Positions 49,183-60,219 of a stretch of 64,000 bases of DNA are shown here, piece by piece. Position 1 is the stretch's first letter; the number at the start of each line of letters is the position of its first letter. The position numbers were made by a program, and so were the translations under genes. The DNA comes from Streptomyces sp. NBC_01445 (GTDB taxonomy: Bacteria > Actinomycetota > Actinomycetes > Streptomycetales > Streptomycetaceae), in NCBI RefSeq assembly GCF_035918235.1, contig NZ_CP109485.1, positions 7,417,001 through 7,481,000 on the forward strand, in the 5' to 3' direction. The notes under the pieces were generated by a model, which was given only the letters and a program-made list of their open reading frames with translations, made no database searches and was not told the origin of the DNA.

Positions 49183-50202
49183 GTGGACGTATCGATGACC
49201 CTTTGGGTGCTGACCATTCTTGGTCTGGTCGCCCTGATCGCGGTCGACTTCTTCATCGGGCGCAAGCCCCACGACGTATCGATCAAGGAAGCCGGAATCT
49301 GGACGGTCGTCTGGATCGTGCTGGCCGCCCTCTTCGGGATCGGTCTGCTGATCTGGGGGAGCTCACAGGCTTCGGGCGAGTTCTTCGCCGGCTTCATCAC
49401 CGAGAAGTCGCTGAGCGTCGACAACCTCTTCGTCTTCATCCTGATCATGGCGAAGTTCTCGGTGCCGTCCCAGCTCCAGCAGCGCGTCCTGCTGTTCGGT
49501 GTGCTGATCGCCCTGGTGCTGCGCGCCATCTTCATCGCGGCCGGTGCCGCGGTCATCGCCAACTTCTCGTGGGTCTTCTACATCTTCGGCGCGTTCCTCA
49601 TCTACACCGCCTGGAAGCTCATCCAGGAAGCGATGTCGGACGACGAGGAAGACGAGTTCGAGGAGAACCGCCTCCTCAAGTCCATCGAGAAGAAGTTCGG
49701 CGTCGCCGACCGGTACCACGGCACGAAGCTGTTCATCCGGGTCAACGGCAAGCGGATCCTGACGCCGCTCATGGTCGTCATGCTCGCGATCGGCACGACC
49801 GACGTGCTGTTCGCGATGGACTCGATCCCGGCGATCTTCGGCCTGACCCAGGACCCGTACATCGTCTTCACGGCCAACGCGTTCGCGCTGATGGGTCTGC
49901 GCCAGCTGTACTTCCTCATCGGCGGACTCCTCCGGAAGCTGGTCTACCTCAGCTACGGCCTGTCGGTGATCCTCGGATTCATCGGCGTGAAGCTCGTCCT
50001 GCACGCGCTGCACGAGTCCGGGGTGCACGTGCCGGAGATCTCCATCCCGGTCTCCCTGGCCGTCATCTGCGGCGTCCTGGCGGTCACCACCATCGCCAGC
50101 CTCATCGCCTCCAAGAAGCAGGCGCAGAAGCAGGTCCTCGACGGCGGCGACCAGGACGGCGACGCGACCGACGGCGCCCGCAAGGACAGCATCAAGGCCT
50201 GA
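49183..50202 (+). CDS. terC: TerC-family membrane protein (Mn2+ exporter type)
   Basis: The 339-residue protein has about nine helices, with the family acidic motifs LIAVDFFIGRKPHDVSIKEA, EKSLSVDNLFVFILIMAKF (SxDN), and TTDVLFAMDSIPAIFGLTQDPYIVFTANAFALMGLRQLYFLIGGLL. TerC/Alx/MeeF proteins export manganese or help metalate exported proteins. A Mn2+ riboswitch in the leader supports a manganese role here. GTG 49183 follows GCCGGAGG, the sequence that the riboswitch can mask. It ends at a strong hairpin terminator. Confidence 0.95.
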   Translation: MDVSMTLWVLTILGLVALIAVDFFIGRKPHDVSIKEAGIWTVVWIVLAALFGIGLLIWGSSQASGEFFAGFITEKSLSVDNLFVFILIMAKFSVPSQLQQRVLLFGVLIALVLRAIFIAAGAAVIANFSWVFYIFGAFLIYTAWKLIQEAMSDDEEDEFEENRLLKSIEKKFGVADRYHGTKLFIRVNGKRILTPLMVVMLAIGTTDVLFAMDSIPAIFGLTQDPYIVFTANAFALMGLRQLYFLIGGLLRKLVYLSYGLSVILGFIGVKLVLHALHESGVHVPEISIPVSLAVICGVLAVTTIASLIASKKQAQKQVLDGGDQDGDATDGARKDSIKA

Positions 50203-50221
50203 CCGCCGAACCGGTACGGAG

Positions 50222-50254
50222 AAGGAGCGCGCGGCTGCCGGCCGCGCGCTCCTT
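50222..50254. terminator. Terminator after terC
   Basis: A perfect 14-bp stem (50222-50235 with 50241-50254) around 5 nt, followed by CCCTCG; 20 nt after the stop. Confidence 0.88.
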
Positions 50255-50329
50255 CCCTCGTTCGGGCCCCACGCACACGCGCCCGTCCCGAAGTCGCGGC
50301 CCCCGCACCGTCGGTGCACCATCAAAGGC

Positions 50330-51430
50330 ATGATCGCTGGGCTTCGGAGACTGGTCACGCAATGGACGGCCGTCGTCCCCGGCCTCGCGGTCGTCCTGCT
50401 GGTGTTCACCTGGGGCCGCTCGCTGCCGGGCGCTGTCGTGGCCGTCGTCTCCGTCGTGCTCGCCGCGTCCGTGCTCGCGGCCGTCCACCACGCCGAGGTC
50501 GTGGCCCACCGCGTCGGCGAACCCTTCGGCTCCCTCGTACTCGCCGTCGCCGTCACCGTCATCGAAGTGGCGCTGATCGTCACCCTCATGGTCGACGGCG
50601 GCGAGAAGGGCGCCACGCTCGCCCGCGACACGGTGTTCGCCGCCGTCATGATCACCTGCAACGGCATCGTCGGACTGAGCCTGCTCGCCGCCGCGTTCCG
50701 GCACCGCATCGCCGTCTTCCAGTCCGAGGGCACCGGCGGCGCGCTCGCCACGGTCGCCACCCTGGCCACGCTCTGCCTGGTCCTGCCGACGTTCACCACC
50801 AGCAAGCCGGGCCCGGAGTTCTCCACCTCGCAGTTGATCTTCGCGGCCTCCGCCGCGCTCGTCCTGTACGGGATCTTCGTGGCGACCCAGACCGTGCGGC
50901 ACCGCGACTACTTCCTGCCGATCACCAAGCATGGCAATGTCATCGACGGCGACGACCACGCGGACGCGCCCACCACCCGCACCGCCCTGATCAGCCTCGG
51001 CTTCCTCGGACTGGCCCTCGTCGCCGTCGTCGGTCTCGCCAAAGGCGTGTCGCCGACGATCGAGTCGGGCGTCGAAGCAGCCGGGATGCCGCACTCCGTC
51101 GTCGGCGTGATCATCGCGCTCCTCGTCCTGCTGCCAGAGACGATCGCGGCTCTGCGCGCGGCCCGTCGTGACCGCGTCCAGACGAGCCTCAACCTCGCAC
51201 TCGGCTCCGCGATGGCCAGCATCGGACTGACCATCCCGGCCGTCGCCATCGCGTCGTTCTGGCTGTCGGGGCCCCTCGTCCTCGGACTCGGTGCCACGCA
51301 GATGGTGCTGCTGGTCCTGACGATGCTGGTGAGCACGCTGACCGTCGTCCCAGGCCGCGCCACCCCGCTCCAGGGCGGCGTTCACCTCGTGGTGTTCGCC
51401 GCGTACGTGGAGCTCGCCGTCACGCCGTGA
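50330..51430 (+). CDS. Ca2+/H+ antiporter (ChaA/CaCA type)
   Basis: The 366-residue protein has eleven hydrophobic segments and the two alpha-repeats of cation/Ca2+ exchangers: EPFGSLVLAVAVTVIEVALIVTLM (GxxxxxxxxxTxxE) and VIIALLVLLPETIAALRAARRDRVQTSLNLALGSAMASIGLTIPAV. It probably exports Ca2+ or Na+/K+ against protons. It follows terC after 127 bp with a terminator between, so it is a separate unit. ATG 50330 is the first in-frame start; no strong ribosome-binding site is seen (ACCATCAAAGGC precedes). Confidence 0.92.
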   Translation: MIAGLRRLVTQWTAVVPGLAVVLLVFTWGRSLPGAVVAVVSVVLAASVLAAVHHAEVVAHRVGEPFGSLVLAVAVTVIEVALIVTLMVDGGEKGATLARDTVFAAVMITCNGIVGLSLLAAAFRHRIAVFQSEGTGGALATVATLATLCLVLPTFTTSKPGPEFSTSQLIFAASAALVLYGIFVATQTVRHRDYFLPITKHGNVIDGDDHADAPTTRTALISLGFLGLALVAVVGLAKGVSPTIESGVEAAGMPHSVVGVIIALLVLLPETIAALRAARRDRVQTSLNLALGSAMASIGLTIPAVAIASFWLSGPLVLGLGATQMVLLVLTMLVSTLTVVPGRATPLQGGVHLVVFAAYVELAVTP

Positions 51431-51526
51431 CGGTCATGGCGATCGGTCATTGATACGGCCGGGCAGCACCGTGACGCCTCGTGATAGACCCAAGGGGAGC
51501 AGCCGCCCGACGCACGGAGGTCCCCT

Positions 51527-52000
51527 GTGCCCCGCACCCTCGCCAACGCCCCGATCATGGTTCTGAACGGCCCGAACCTGAATCTCCTCGGCCGCCGGCA
51601 GCCGGAGATCTACGGGTCCGACACCCTCGCGGACGTCGAGGCCCTGTGCGTCAAGGCCGCGGCCGTGCACGGCGGGAGCGTCGACTTCCGGCAGTCCAAC
51701 CACGAGGGCGAGCTGGTGGACTGGATCCACGAGGCACGCCAGAACCACGTGGGCATCGTGATCAACCCGGCCGCCTACTCGCACACCTCGGTCGCGATCC
51801 TGGACGCCCTCAACGCGTGCGACGGCCTGCCCGTCATTGAGGTCCACATCTCCAACATCCACCAGCGCGAGGAGTTCAGGCACCACTCCTACGTGTCCGT
51901 CCGGGCGGACGGTGTGATCGCCGGCTGCGGGGTCCAGGGGTACGCGTTCGCGGTGGAGCGGGTGGCGGCCCTGGCCGAGCCCGGCGTGGCCACGGTCTAG
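51527..52000 (+). CDS. aroQ: Type II 3-dehydroquinate dehydratase
   Basis: AroQ dehydrates 3-dehydroquinate to 3-dehydroshikimate, the third step of the shikimate pathway, as a dodecamer. The 157-residue protein has the family blocks [25 protein letters not shown] (Asn, Arg, Tyr lid), [39 protein letters not shown], and [37 protein letters not shown]. Catalytic Tyr (EIYG) and His (EVHISN) are present. GTG 51527 follows GGAGGTC. Confidence 0.97.
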   Translation: MPRTLANAPIMVLNGPNLNLLGRRQPEIYGSDTLADVEALCVKAAAVHGGSVDFRQSNHEGELVDWIHEARQNHVGIVINPAAYSHTSVAILDALNACDGLPVIEVHISNIHQREEFRHHSYVSVRADGVIAGCGVQGYAFAVERVAALAEPGVATV

Positions 52001-52033
52001 TACCGCCGGACTCTCATGCACTGTGGAGTGAAC

Positions 52034-52054
52034 ACGCCCGGCGCGGCCGGGCGT
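52034..52054. terminator. Bidirectional terminator, aroQ and the MBL gene
   Basis: ACGCCCGGC (52034-52042) pairs perfectly with GCCGGGCGT (52046-52054) around a 3-nt loop, between converging genes. Confidence 0.78.
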
Positions 52055-52058
52055 TGAC

Positions 52059-52715
52059 TCACCAGCCGCGCTCGCGCCACTCCGGCAGATGCGGACGCTC
52101 GGCGCCGAGCGTCGTGTCGTTCCCGTGCCCGGGGTAGACCCACGTCTCGTCGGGGAGCCGGCCGAAGATCTTCGACTCGACGTCGTCGATCAGGTTCGCG
52201 AAGGCCTTCGGGTCCTTCCACGTGTTCCCCACGCCGCCCGGGAACAGGCAGTCCCCGGTGAAGACATGGGGGTGGCCGTGCGGGTCGTCGTAGACGAGGG
52301 CGATCGAGCCGGGCGTGTGGCCGACCAGATGCCGGGCGGTCAGCGAGACCCGGCCGACGTTGATCGTGTCCCCGTCCTCGACGAGCACGTCCGTGGGCAC
52401 CGGGATGCCCTCCGCGTCGTAACGGCCCGCGTACGTACGCGGGCCGGTGACCTCCACGACCCGGGCGAGCGCCTGCCAGTGGTCCCCGTGCTGATGCGTC
52501 GTGACGACGGACGCGATGCCGTCGTCCCCGATCAGGCTCAGCAGCGTCTCCGGGTCGGCGGCCGCGTCGATCAGGAGCTGCTCGCCGGTGGCGCGGCAGC
52601 GCAGCAGATACGCGTTGTTGTTCATCGCGCCGACCGCGACCTTGGAGATCATCAGGTTCTGCAGCTCGTGCACATCCGCCGGGCCGCCGACCTTCACCGC
52701 TCCGCTGTACGTCAT
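52059..52715 (-). CDS. MBL-fold metallo-hydrolase
   Basis: The 218-residue protein has the metallo-beta-lactamase-fold metal site: VVTTHQHGDHWQAL (HxHxDH), LTARHLVGHTPGSIALVY, VFTGDCLFPGG and VYPGHGND. The pattern is that of glyoxalase-II-like hydrolases acting on thioesters or persulphides. The last residues LPEWRERGW are common in the actinobacterial branch. TAGGCT ends 6 nt before the ATG (leaderless type). The gene lies 10 bp downstream of a mycothiol-dependent isomerase-like gene, so a mycothiol thioester substrate is plausible. Confidence 0.92.
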   Translation of the reverse strand: MTYSGAVKVGGPADVHELQNLMISKVAVGAMNNNAYLLRCRATGEQLLIDAAADPETLLSLIGDDGIASVVTTHQHGDHWQALARVVEVTGPRTYAGRYDAEGIPVPTDVLVEDGDTINVGRVSLTARHLVGHTPGSIALVYDDPHGHPHVFTGDCLFPGGVGNTWKDPKAFANLIDDVESKIFGRLPDETWVYPGHGNDTTLGAERPHLPEWRERGW

Positions 52716-52721
52716 GGACTC

Positions 52722-52727
52722 AGCCTA
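52722..52727 (-). promoter_or_regulatory. -10 box of the leaderless MBL gene
   Basis: TAGGCT on the minus strand ends 6 nt before ATG 52715 and overlaps the stop codon of the upstream gene. Confidence 0.5.
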
Positions 52728-53414
52728 TAGCGGGGGTACGACAGGCAGCGGGCCGCCTTCGACGGTGAGCCCGGAGCCGTCGCGCCGTCCCGAGAGCCAG
52801 CCGAGCAGCTCCGGGGCGGGACCCGCGACGCCGACCGGACCCGTACCGGCGCCGCCGCCCGTCGTCCAGACCCGGCCGCCGTCCGACTTCAGGCCGGTCG
52901 ACGGCATGTCCTGGTGCCCCGCGAAGCGCTCGGCGAGGAAGTCGATCTCCCGCTCGACGAACTCCGCCGGCAGATCCTCCAGCTCGTACCCGATCCCGAG
53001 GTCGACGTGGTGCAGGTCGACCTCGCCCCAGCGCCGGAAGGGGATCCGGGACGCGGAGTCCTTGACGCCGTTGCGCAGCTCCACCGTGCGCGCCCAGTCG
53101 GCCGGGACCTCGGCCCGGGCCTCGAATCCGGCGGCACTGGTCCGCAGGTCCTCGAGCTGCTCGCGAAGGTCGCGCGGCGCGTCCCGCTCGATGTCCGCGT
53201 CGCGCGCCTCGGCGCTCGGATACATGGGCCGGCCCGCGAGGACGTTCGCGAGTGCGTCCGCGTTACGGGCGAGGTGGGCGAGGACATGGCCCCGGCTCCA
53301 GCCGGGAAGCCGTGACGACTCGGCCACAGCCGCGTTGTCCAGCGTGCCGACAGCGGTGAGGAGCCGGTCGGTCGCTTCACGTACAGAGGCCAGGTCGCGC
53401 ACATGATCGCTCAT
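52725..53414 (-). CDS. Maleylpyruvate isomerase-family mycothiol-dependent enzyme
   Basis: The 229-residue DinB-fold protein has the MDMPI N-terminal signature LPGWSRGHVLAHLARNADALANVLAG, with the metal His residues in HVLAH. WGEVDLHHVDLGIGYELEDLPAEFVEREIDFLAERF follows, where the second His cluster supplies the remaining ligand. Relatives use mycothiol for thiol transfer or isomerisation. The start is ATG 53414, with TATCGT 7 nt before it; longer frames upstream lack such support. It directly precedes the MBL hydrolase. Confidence 0.88.
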   Translation of the reverse strand: MSDHVRDLASVREATDRLLTAVGTLDNAAVAESSRLPGWSRGHVLAHLARNADALANVLAGRPMYPSAEARDADIERDAPRDLREQLEDLRTSAAGFEARAEVPADWARTVELRNGVKDSASRIPFRRWGEVDLHHVDLGIGYELEDLPAEFVEREIDFLAERFAGHQDMPSTGLKSDGGRVWTTGGGAGTGPVGVAGPAPELLGWLSGRRDGSGLTVEGGPLPVVPPL

Positions 53415-53421
53415 GGCGCAG

Positions 53422-53427
53422 ACGATA
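53422..53427 (-). promoter_or_regulatory. -10 box of the leaderless MDMPI gene
   Basis: TATCGT on the minus strand, 7 nt before ATG 53414, without a ribosome-binding site. Confidence 0.5.
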
Positions 53428-53474
53428 GCGCCGCCACTCGATCGGGTGAAGGCGGCCGACCGAGACCAAGAATC

Positions 53475-53492
53475 GAATGTACGTGCTATAAG
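53475..53492 (+). promoter_or_regulatory. uvrA promoter with SOS-box-like element
   Basis: TATAAG (53487-53492) is a good -10 box. Immediately upstream GAATGTACGTGC (53475-53486) matches the actinobacterial LexA box GAAC-N4-GTTC at 6 of 8 positions. A LexA site at this spot would block the promoter. The leader would then be about 140 nt. Confidence 0.4.
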
Positions 53493-53587
53493 CTCGGGAG
53501 CGGCATCGGGCATTCTTGGTGGTCCGGGTTTGTTACCAACCATGGAAAACAGTCCATCGCTGACGGTGGCCCCCCTAGTCTCGAAAG

Positions 53588-53606
53588 ACAGGGGCCCCGC
53601 CCCTGT
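53588..53606 (+). promoter_or_regulatory. Hairpin in the uvrA leader
   Basis: ACAGGGG (53588-53594) pairs with CCCCTGT (53600-53606) around 5 nt, 13 nt before the AAGGTG ribosome-binding site of uvrA and followed by TGCTTCTCT. Possible attenuator or spacing element. Confidence 0.4.
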
Positions 53607-53635
53607 TGCTTCTCTCAAGAAAGGTGCGGACCGGC

Positions 53636-56707
<3,072 letters not shown>

Positions 56708-56740
56708 CCGCGGGCGGTCCGCGATCGCACGGAAAACACC

Positions 56741-56773
56741 TGGCGCCCCACGGGAACTCCCCGTGGGGCGCCA
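56741..56773. terminator. Bidirectional terminator, uvrA and yceI
   Basis: A perfect 14-bp stem (56741-56754 with 56760-56773) around AACTC, between converging genes. Confidence 0.88.
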
Positions 56774-56785
56774 CGCGTTCATCTG

Positions 56786-57367
56786 TCAGCCACCCTGGCC
56801 CTGCGGCTCGACGAACTGCATGTCCAGCTGAATCTTGACAACATCACCAAGAAGACCGGCCCCGAAGTCCAGGCCGAAGTCGCTCCGCCGGATCTCGCCC
56901 GTCGCCTCGAACCCCGCATGCCGGCTCCCGTCCATCGGCACGTCCACCACCCCGCCGAACTCCACGGCGAACGCCACCGGCCGCGTCACGTCACCGATGG
57001 TCAACTCGCCCTCCAGGGACCAGTCGTCGTCCTTCCCCGACACTCCGTGCGAGACGTACGTCATCGTCGGACGGCGCTCCACGTCCAGCAGATCGGCCTG
57101 ACGGACGTGCGCGTCACGGTCGGCGTTGCCCGTGTCGATCGAGGCCAGTGCGATGGTGGCGCTCACCCTGATGTCGTCCACCCTCTCGCCGATGTGCAGC
57201 GCCGCCTCCACCTGCGCGAAGCGCCCCCGCACCTTCGCGATCCCGAGATGACGGATGGTGAAGTTCACCGCCGAGTGCAGCGGGTCGAGCGTCCAGTCGC
57301 CGACCGCCAGGGGCAGTGCGGTGGCCGAAGTCGTGGCAGTGGCAGCGGAGTTGTTGTCATAGGTCAT
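56786..57367 (-). CDS. YceI-family lipocalin-like protein
   Basis: The 193-residue protein has the YceI pattern: GDWTLDPLHSAVNFTIRHLGIAKVRGRFAQVEAALHIGE, ASIDTGNADRDAHVRQADLLDVERRPTMTYVS, LEGELTIGDVTRPVAFAVEFGG, FEATGEIRRSDFGLDFG. The fold binds isoprenoid chains. There is no signal peptide, so it is cytoplasmic. Relatives are induced by stress. It is divergent from an XRE regulator 101 bp away, which may control it. Confidence 0.92.
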   Translation of the reverse strand: MTYDNNSAATATTSATALPLAVGDWTLDPLHSAVNFTIRHLGIAKVRGRFAQVEAALHIGERVDDIRVSATIALASIDTGNADRDAHVRQADLLDVERRPTMTYVSHGVSGKDDDWSLEGELTIGDVTRPVAFAVEFGGVVDVPMDGSRHAGFEATGEIRRSDFGLDFGAGLLGDVVKIQLDMQFVEPQGQGG

Positions 57368-57448
57368 GAGCCCACCCTGCGGTCACCGGCGGACAGGAGG
57401 GAGGCCGGGCCGAGACTGGTAGTGACAGGGCCACGATCAGCGACCCCT

Positions 57449-57462
57449 TACGTTGATACGTT
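57449..57462 (+). promoter_or_regulatory. -10 region of the leaderless XRE gene
   Basis: TACGTT (57457-57462) ends 6 nt before GTG 57469. A second TACGTT lies 8 bp upstream (57449-57454), forming a direct repeat that could also be an autoregulatory site. Confidence 0.5.
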
Positions 57463-57468
57463 CGACGG

Positions 57469-58332
57469 GTGAGCGACAACGAGTTGGGCACCTATCTGCG
57501 CACCCGGCGCGAAGCCGTCACACCCGCCGAGGTGGGACTGCCCACCGGCACCCGGCGCCGTACCCCGGGCCTGCGCCGCTCCGAGCTGGCCACGCTCGCC
57601 GGCATCAGCGTCGAATACCTCACCCGTCTCGAACAGGGCCGCGATCGCAACCCGTCACCCCCGGTCCTCGGCGCCCTCGCCGACGCGCTGCTCCTGCCCG
57701 TCGACGAGCGCTTCCTGCTCCGCCGCCTCGCGAAGGAGTCCGGCGGGGATGCCATGTTCTGCGCCGGGGCCGCGGCCGCTCCCCCCTTGCGCACGGTCCG
57801 GCCCACCGTGCGCGCACTCCTCGACCGCCTCGAATCCACCCCGGCCGTCCTGGTCAACTGGATCGGCGACGTCATCGCCCACACCGACGCCTACGACCGG
57901 TACGCCCGCCCACTCGGCATCCTCGACGCCCGACAGCCGAACATCGTGCGGTACGTCTTCACCGACGAGCGCGCCCGCACCGCGTACGCCGAATGGGACC
58001 GCGTGGCCGACGAGCAGGTCTCCCACCTCCGGCACGGGGCATCGATCCACGACCCGCACGTCGCCGCGCTCGCCGACGAGCTGACCGTCACCGCGGGGGC
58101 GCCCTTCGCGGACCGGCTCGCCGCCGTGCCCTCCCTGCCCCGGCGTACCGGCGTGGACGTCGTCGCGCACCCCGAGGTCGGCTCACTGCGCCTGGCGTTC
58201 GAGACGCTGTCCCTGCCCGACGCCGACGGTCAGCGGCTCGTCGTCCACCTCCCGGCAGACGACGCCACCTCGGCCGCCCTCGACCGGCTCAACGGCCGCA
58301 GGCCCGGGGCGCTGCGCGCGGTCAAGGGCTGA
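57469..58332 (+). CDS. XRE-family regulator with MmyB-like ligand-binding domain
   Basis: The 287-residue protein has a helix-turn-helix (LGTYLRTRREAVTPAEVG ... RRTPGLRRSELATLAGISVEYLTRLEQGRDRNPSPPVLGALADAL). The MmyB-like C-terminal domain follows (VRALLDRLESTPAVLVNWIGDVIAHTDAYDRYARPLGI; VDVVAHPEVGSLRLAFETLSLPDADGQRLVVHLP). Members bind fatty-acid-like ligands and usually regulate a divergent gene; here yceI is divergent. GTG start, leaderless type. Confidence 0.93.
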   Translation: MSDNELGTYLRTRREAVTPAEVGLPTGTRRRTPGLRRSELATLAGISVEYLTRLEQGRDRNPSPPVLGALADALLLPVDERFLLRRLAKESGGDAMFCAGAAAAPPLRTVRPTVRALLDRLESTPAVLVNWIGDVIAHTDAYDRYARPLGILDARQPNIVRYVFTDERARTAYAEWDRVADEQVSHLRHGASIHDPHVAALADELTVTAGAPFADRLAAVPSLPRRTGVDVVAHPEVGSLRLAFETLSLPDADGQRLVVHLPADDATSAALDRLNGRRPGALRAVKG

Positions 58333-58354
58333 CCTGAAAGCGAGCGAACGGCCG

Positions 58355-59281
58355 CTACAGCGGCGGGAGTTCGGATGCGTACGGGGGTTCGGCGCCCGCC
58401 CGCGAGCAGGTGACCGCGGCCGCGCGTGCGGCGAACCGCAGCAGCCGGTGCCAGTCGTCCTCGCCCAGGCCCGCCACCGCCTCCACGGACAGCGCGTCCC
58501 ACGCGGCCAGGCCGTGCATCAGCGCCGCGTTCACGGTGTCGCCCGCGCCGATCGTGTCGACGACATCGACCCGCTCACCCGGTACGTCGTAGCGCGCGCC
58601 GCCCCGCGTGAAGACCGTCAGGCCGTCGCCGCCCCGCGTGATCACGACGGCCGCGGGACCCGAGGCCAGCCACTCCTGCGGGGTGCCGCCCAGCCACCGC
58701 GCGTCCTCCTCGGACAGCTTGAGCAGGCCGGTCGAGGGGAGCCAGCTCTTGAAGCGCGCCCGGTACGCGTCCGGGTCGGGGATGAGGCCGGCCCGGATGT
58801 TCGGGTCGAGCGCGGTGAACACGCCCTGGGCCGAGGCCGACCGCATCAGCTCCTCGTACGCGCTGGCGCCCGGCTCAAGAACGAGCGAGCACGTACCGAA
58901 CGACACCGCGCGCGTGCCCGGCGGGAGCCGGTCGGGCACCGAGAAGAGCCGGTCGGCCGTGCCGTCGACGTAGAACGAGTAACCGGCCGATCCGTCCGCG
59001 GCGATCGTCGCGACCGCCAGCGTCGTCGGTTCGTCGCCCCGCTGGACGTACGACACGTCGACACCCGCCCGCGCGAGCCCGCCGAGCAGCGCCTCGCCGA
59101 ACGCGTCGCGGGAGACCCGTGAGCAGAAGGCCACGGGGGAGCCGAGCCGGCCGACGGCCACCGCGGTGTTGAAGGGGCCGCCGCCGAGCCGGGGCGCGAG
59201 CGCGGGCAGGTCGCCACCGTCATCGGCGGCCCCGCCCTGCGGCACGAGGTCGATCAGGGCCTCTCCGGCGACGACTATCAC
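58355..59281 (-). CDS. PfkB-family carbohydrate kinase (fructokinase-like)
   Basis: The 308-residue ribokinase-fold enzyme has VIVVAGEALIDLVPQG at the start, then the substrate loop RLGGGPFNTAVAVGRLGSPVAFCSRVSRDAFG. LDPNIRAGLIPDPDAYRARF and the catalytic DTIGAGDTVNAALMHGLAAW follow. The two N-terminal motifs are those of bacterial fructokinases and 2-keto-3-deoxygluconate kinases; exact sugar unknown. It differs clearly from psuK at 36559. GTG 59281 follows AAAGGAAC. Confidence 0.9.
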   Translation of the reverse strand: MIVVAGEALIDLVPQGGAADDGGDLPALAPRLGGGPFNTAVAVGRLGSPVAFCSRVSRDAFGEALLGGLARAGVDVSYVQRGDEPTTLAVATIAADGSAGYSFYVDGTADRLFSVPDRLPPGTRAVSFGTCSLVLEPGASAYEELMRSASAQGVFTALDPNIRAGLIPDPDAYRARFKSWLPSTGLLKLSEEDARWLGGTPQEWLASGPAAVVITRGGDGLTVFTRGGARYDVPGERVDVVDTIGAGDTVNAALMHGLAAWDALSVEAVAGLGEDDWHRLLRFAARAAAVTCSRAGAEPPYASELPPL

Positions 59282-59382
59282 GGGTGGTTCCTTTCGGGCT
59301 GAACGGCGGAGCGGTGCGGCAGTGCCGGGGTGCTGAACTGCTGGGGTGCGGTGGATCGGAGGGGTAGGGGGCGAGGCACAGG

Positions 59383-59517
59383 CTAGAGGCTCGCGGGCTC
59401 GGGCACACCGCCGCGGCCGGAAGCGGGCACGTCCGGGACCGACTCGGGCAGAACCTTCGTGCCGGGACACAGCGTGGCCACCGAAATGGCCGTGAACGTG
59501 GCGACCATCGCGGCCAT
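59383..59517 (-). CDS. Possible small membrane protein in the 383-bp gap before the Rieske gene
   Basis: The stretch 59282-59664 has no clear gene. Within it a minus-strand frame encodes MAAMVATFTAISVATL followed by a polar tail ending PEPASL (44 residues). One hydrophobic helix and high third-position GC are suggestive, but no ribosome-binding site is seen before ATG 59517. The rest of the gap holds the leader of the PfkB gene and the upstream region of the Rieske gene. Confidence 0.25.
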   Translation of the reverse strand: MAAMVATFTAISVATLCPGTKVLPESVPDVPASGRGGVPEPASL

Positions 59518-59664
59518 GAGCAGAGAGGTGGGCGCCAAGCCGAGGCCGGACGAGAGGGCCCCCGAACCGTGACGCGCCCCACCGGTATGGTCGGATCTGC
59601 GACCGATGTGCGCCTTGGCGTGCAGCAGCGGCCCGCCCCACCCCGACCGATCCCTGGAGTCCTC

Positions 59665-60090
59665 ATGCCCGGCACGTCGCCCGCCCGTCGAACCCTGTTG
59701 CGGGGTGCCGCCCTCGCCGGGACCGCGGGGCTCGGGATCGCCGCCTGCTCGACGGGCGGATCGGACGGCGGCGCGACTTCGGCGCCGACGGCCCCGGTCG
59801 ACCTCGGCAAGGCCGACGAGGTGCCCGTGGGCGGCGTCAAGCTGTACCGGGACGAGAACGTGGTGGTCAGCCGTCCGGCGGCCGACAAGTACGCCGCGTT
59901 CAGCACCATCTGCACGCACGCGGGGTGCCCCATCAGCATGCTGGAGGGCACCGAACTCACGTGCTCGTGCCACGGCAGCAAGTTCGACGCCGAGACCGGC
60001 AAGGTGCTGCACGACCCGGCGACGCAGCCGCTGGCGAAGGTGCCGGTCGTGGTGAAGAACGGCAAGATCGTCGCGGGCCCGGAGGCCTGA
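59665..60090 (+). CDS. Rieske (2Fe-2S) protein, Tat lipoprotein-like
   Basis: The 141-residue protein has a twin-arginine signal (PARRTLLRGAALAGTAGLGIAAC) ending in a lipobox-like IAAC, so it is probably lipid-anchored outside the membrane. It continues with a Gly/Ser/Thr linker and a Rieske fold. The cluster ligands are CTHAGCPI (Cys, His) and CSCHGSKFD (Cys, His). No partner oxidase or cytochrome gene is next to it. ATG 59665 follows TGGAG. Confidence 0.93.
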   Translation: MPGTSPARRTLLRGAALAGTAGLGIAACSTGGSDGGATSAPTAPVDLGKADEVPVGGVKLYRDENVVVSRPAADKYAAFSTICTHAGCPISMLEGTELTCSCHGSKFDAETGKVLHDPATQPLAKVPVVVKNGKIVAGPEA

Positions 60091-60174
60091 CCGGACCCTG
60101 ACCCGGCTCCGGATGCGTCCGAGCCCCGGCCGATCAGCCCCCGAGCCCCCACCCGATCAGCTCCACCCTGCCGA

Positions 60175-60219
60175 TCACTCCCAGTCCCCTCACTCCCAGA
60201 CCTCTCACTCCCAGTCCCA
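60175..60219. repeat. Triplicated 15-bp unit at the end of the XRE-like gene
   Basis: TCACTCCCAG starts three consecutive 15-bp units (60175-60189, 60190-60204, 60205-60219). The stop codon of the minus-strand gene is the first three bases of the third unit, and each further unit repeats the same TGA. Confidence 0.85.

Noticed and set aside
60175..60219. Short repeats as a possible CRISPR
   Set aside because: Units are only 15 bp, directly adjacent without spacers, and there are no cas genes.
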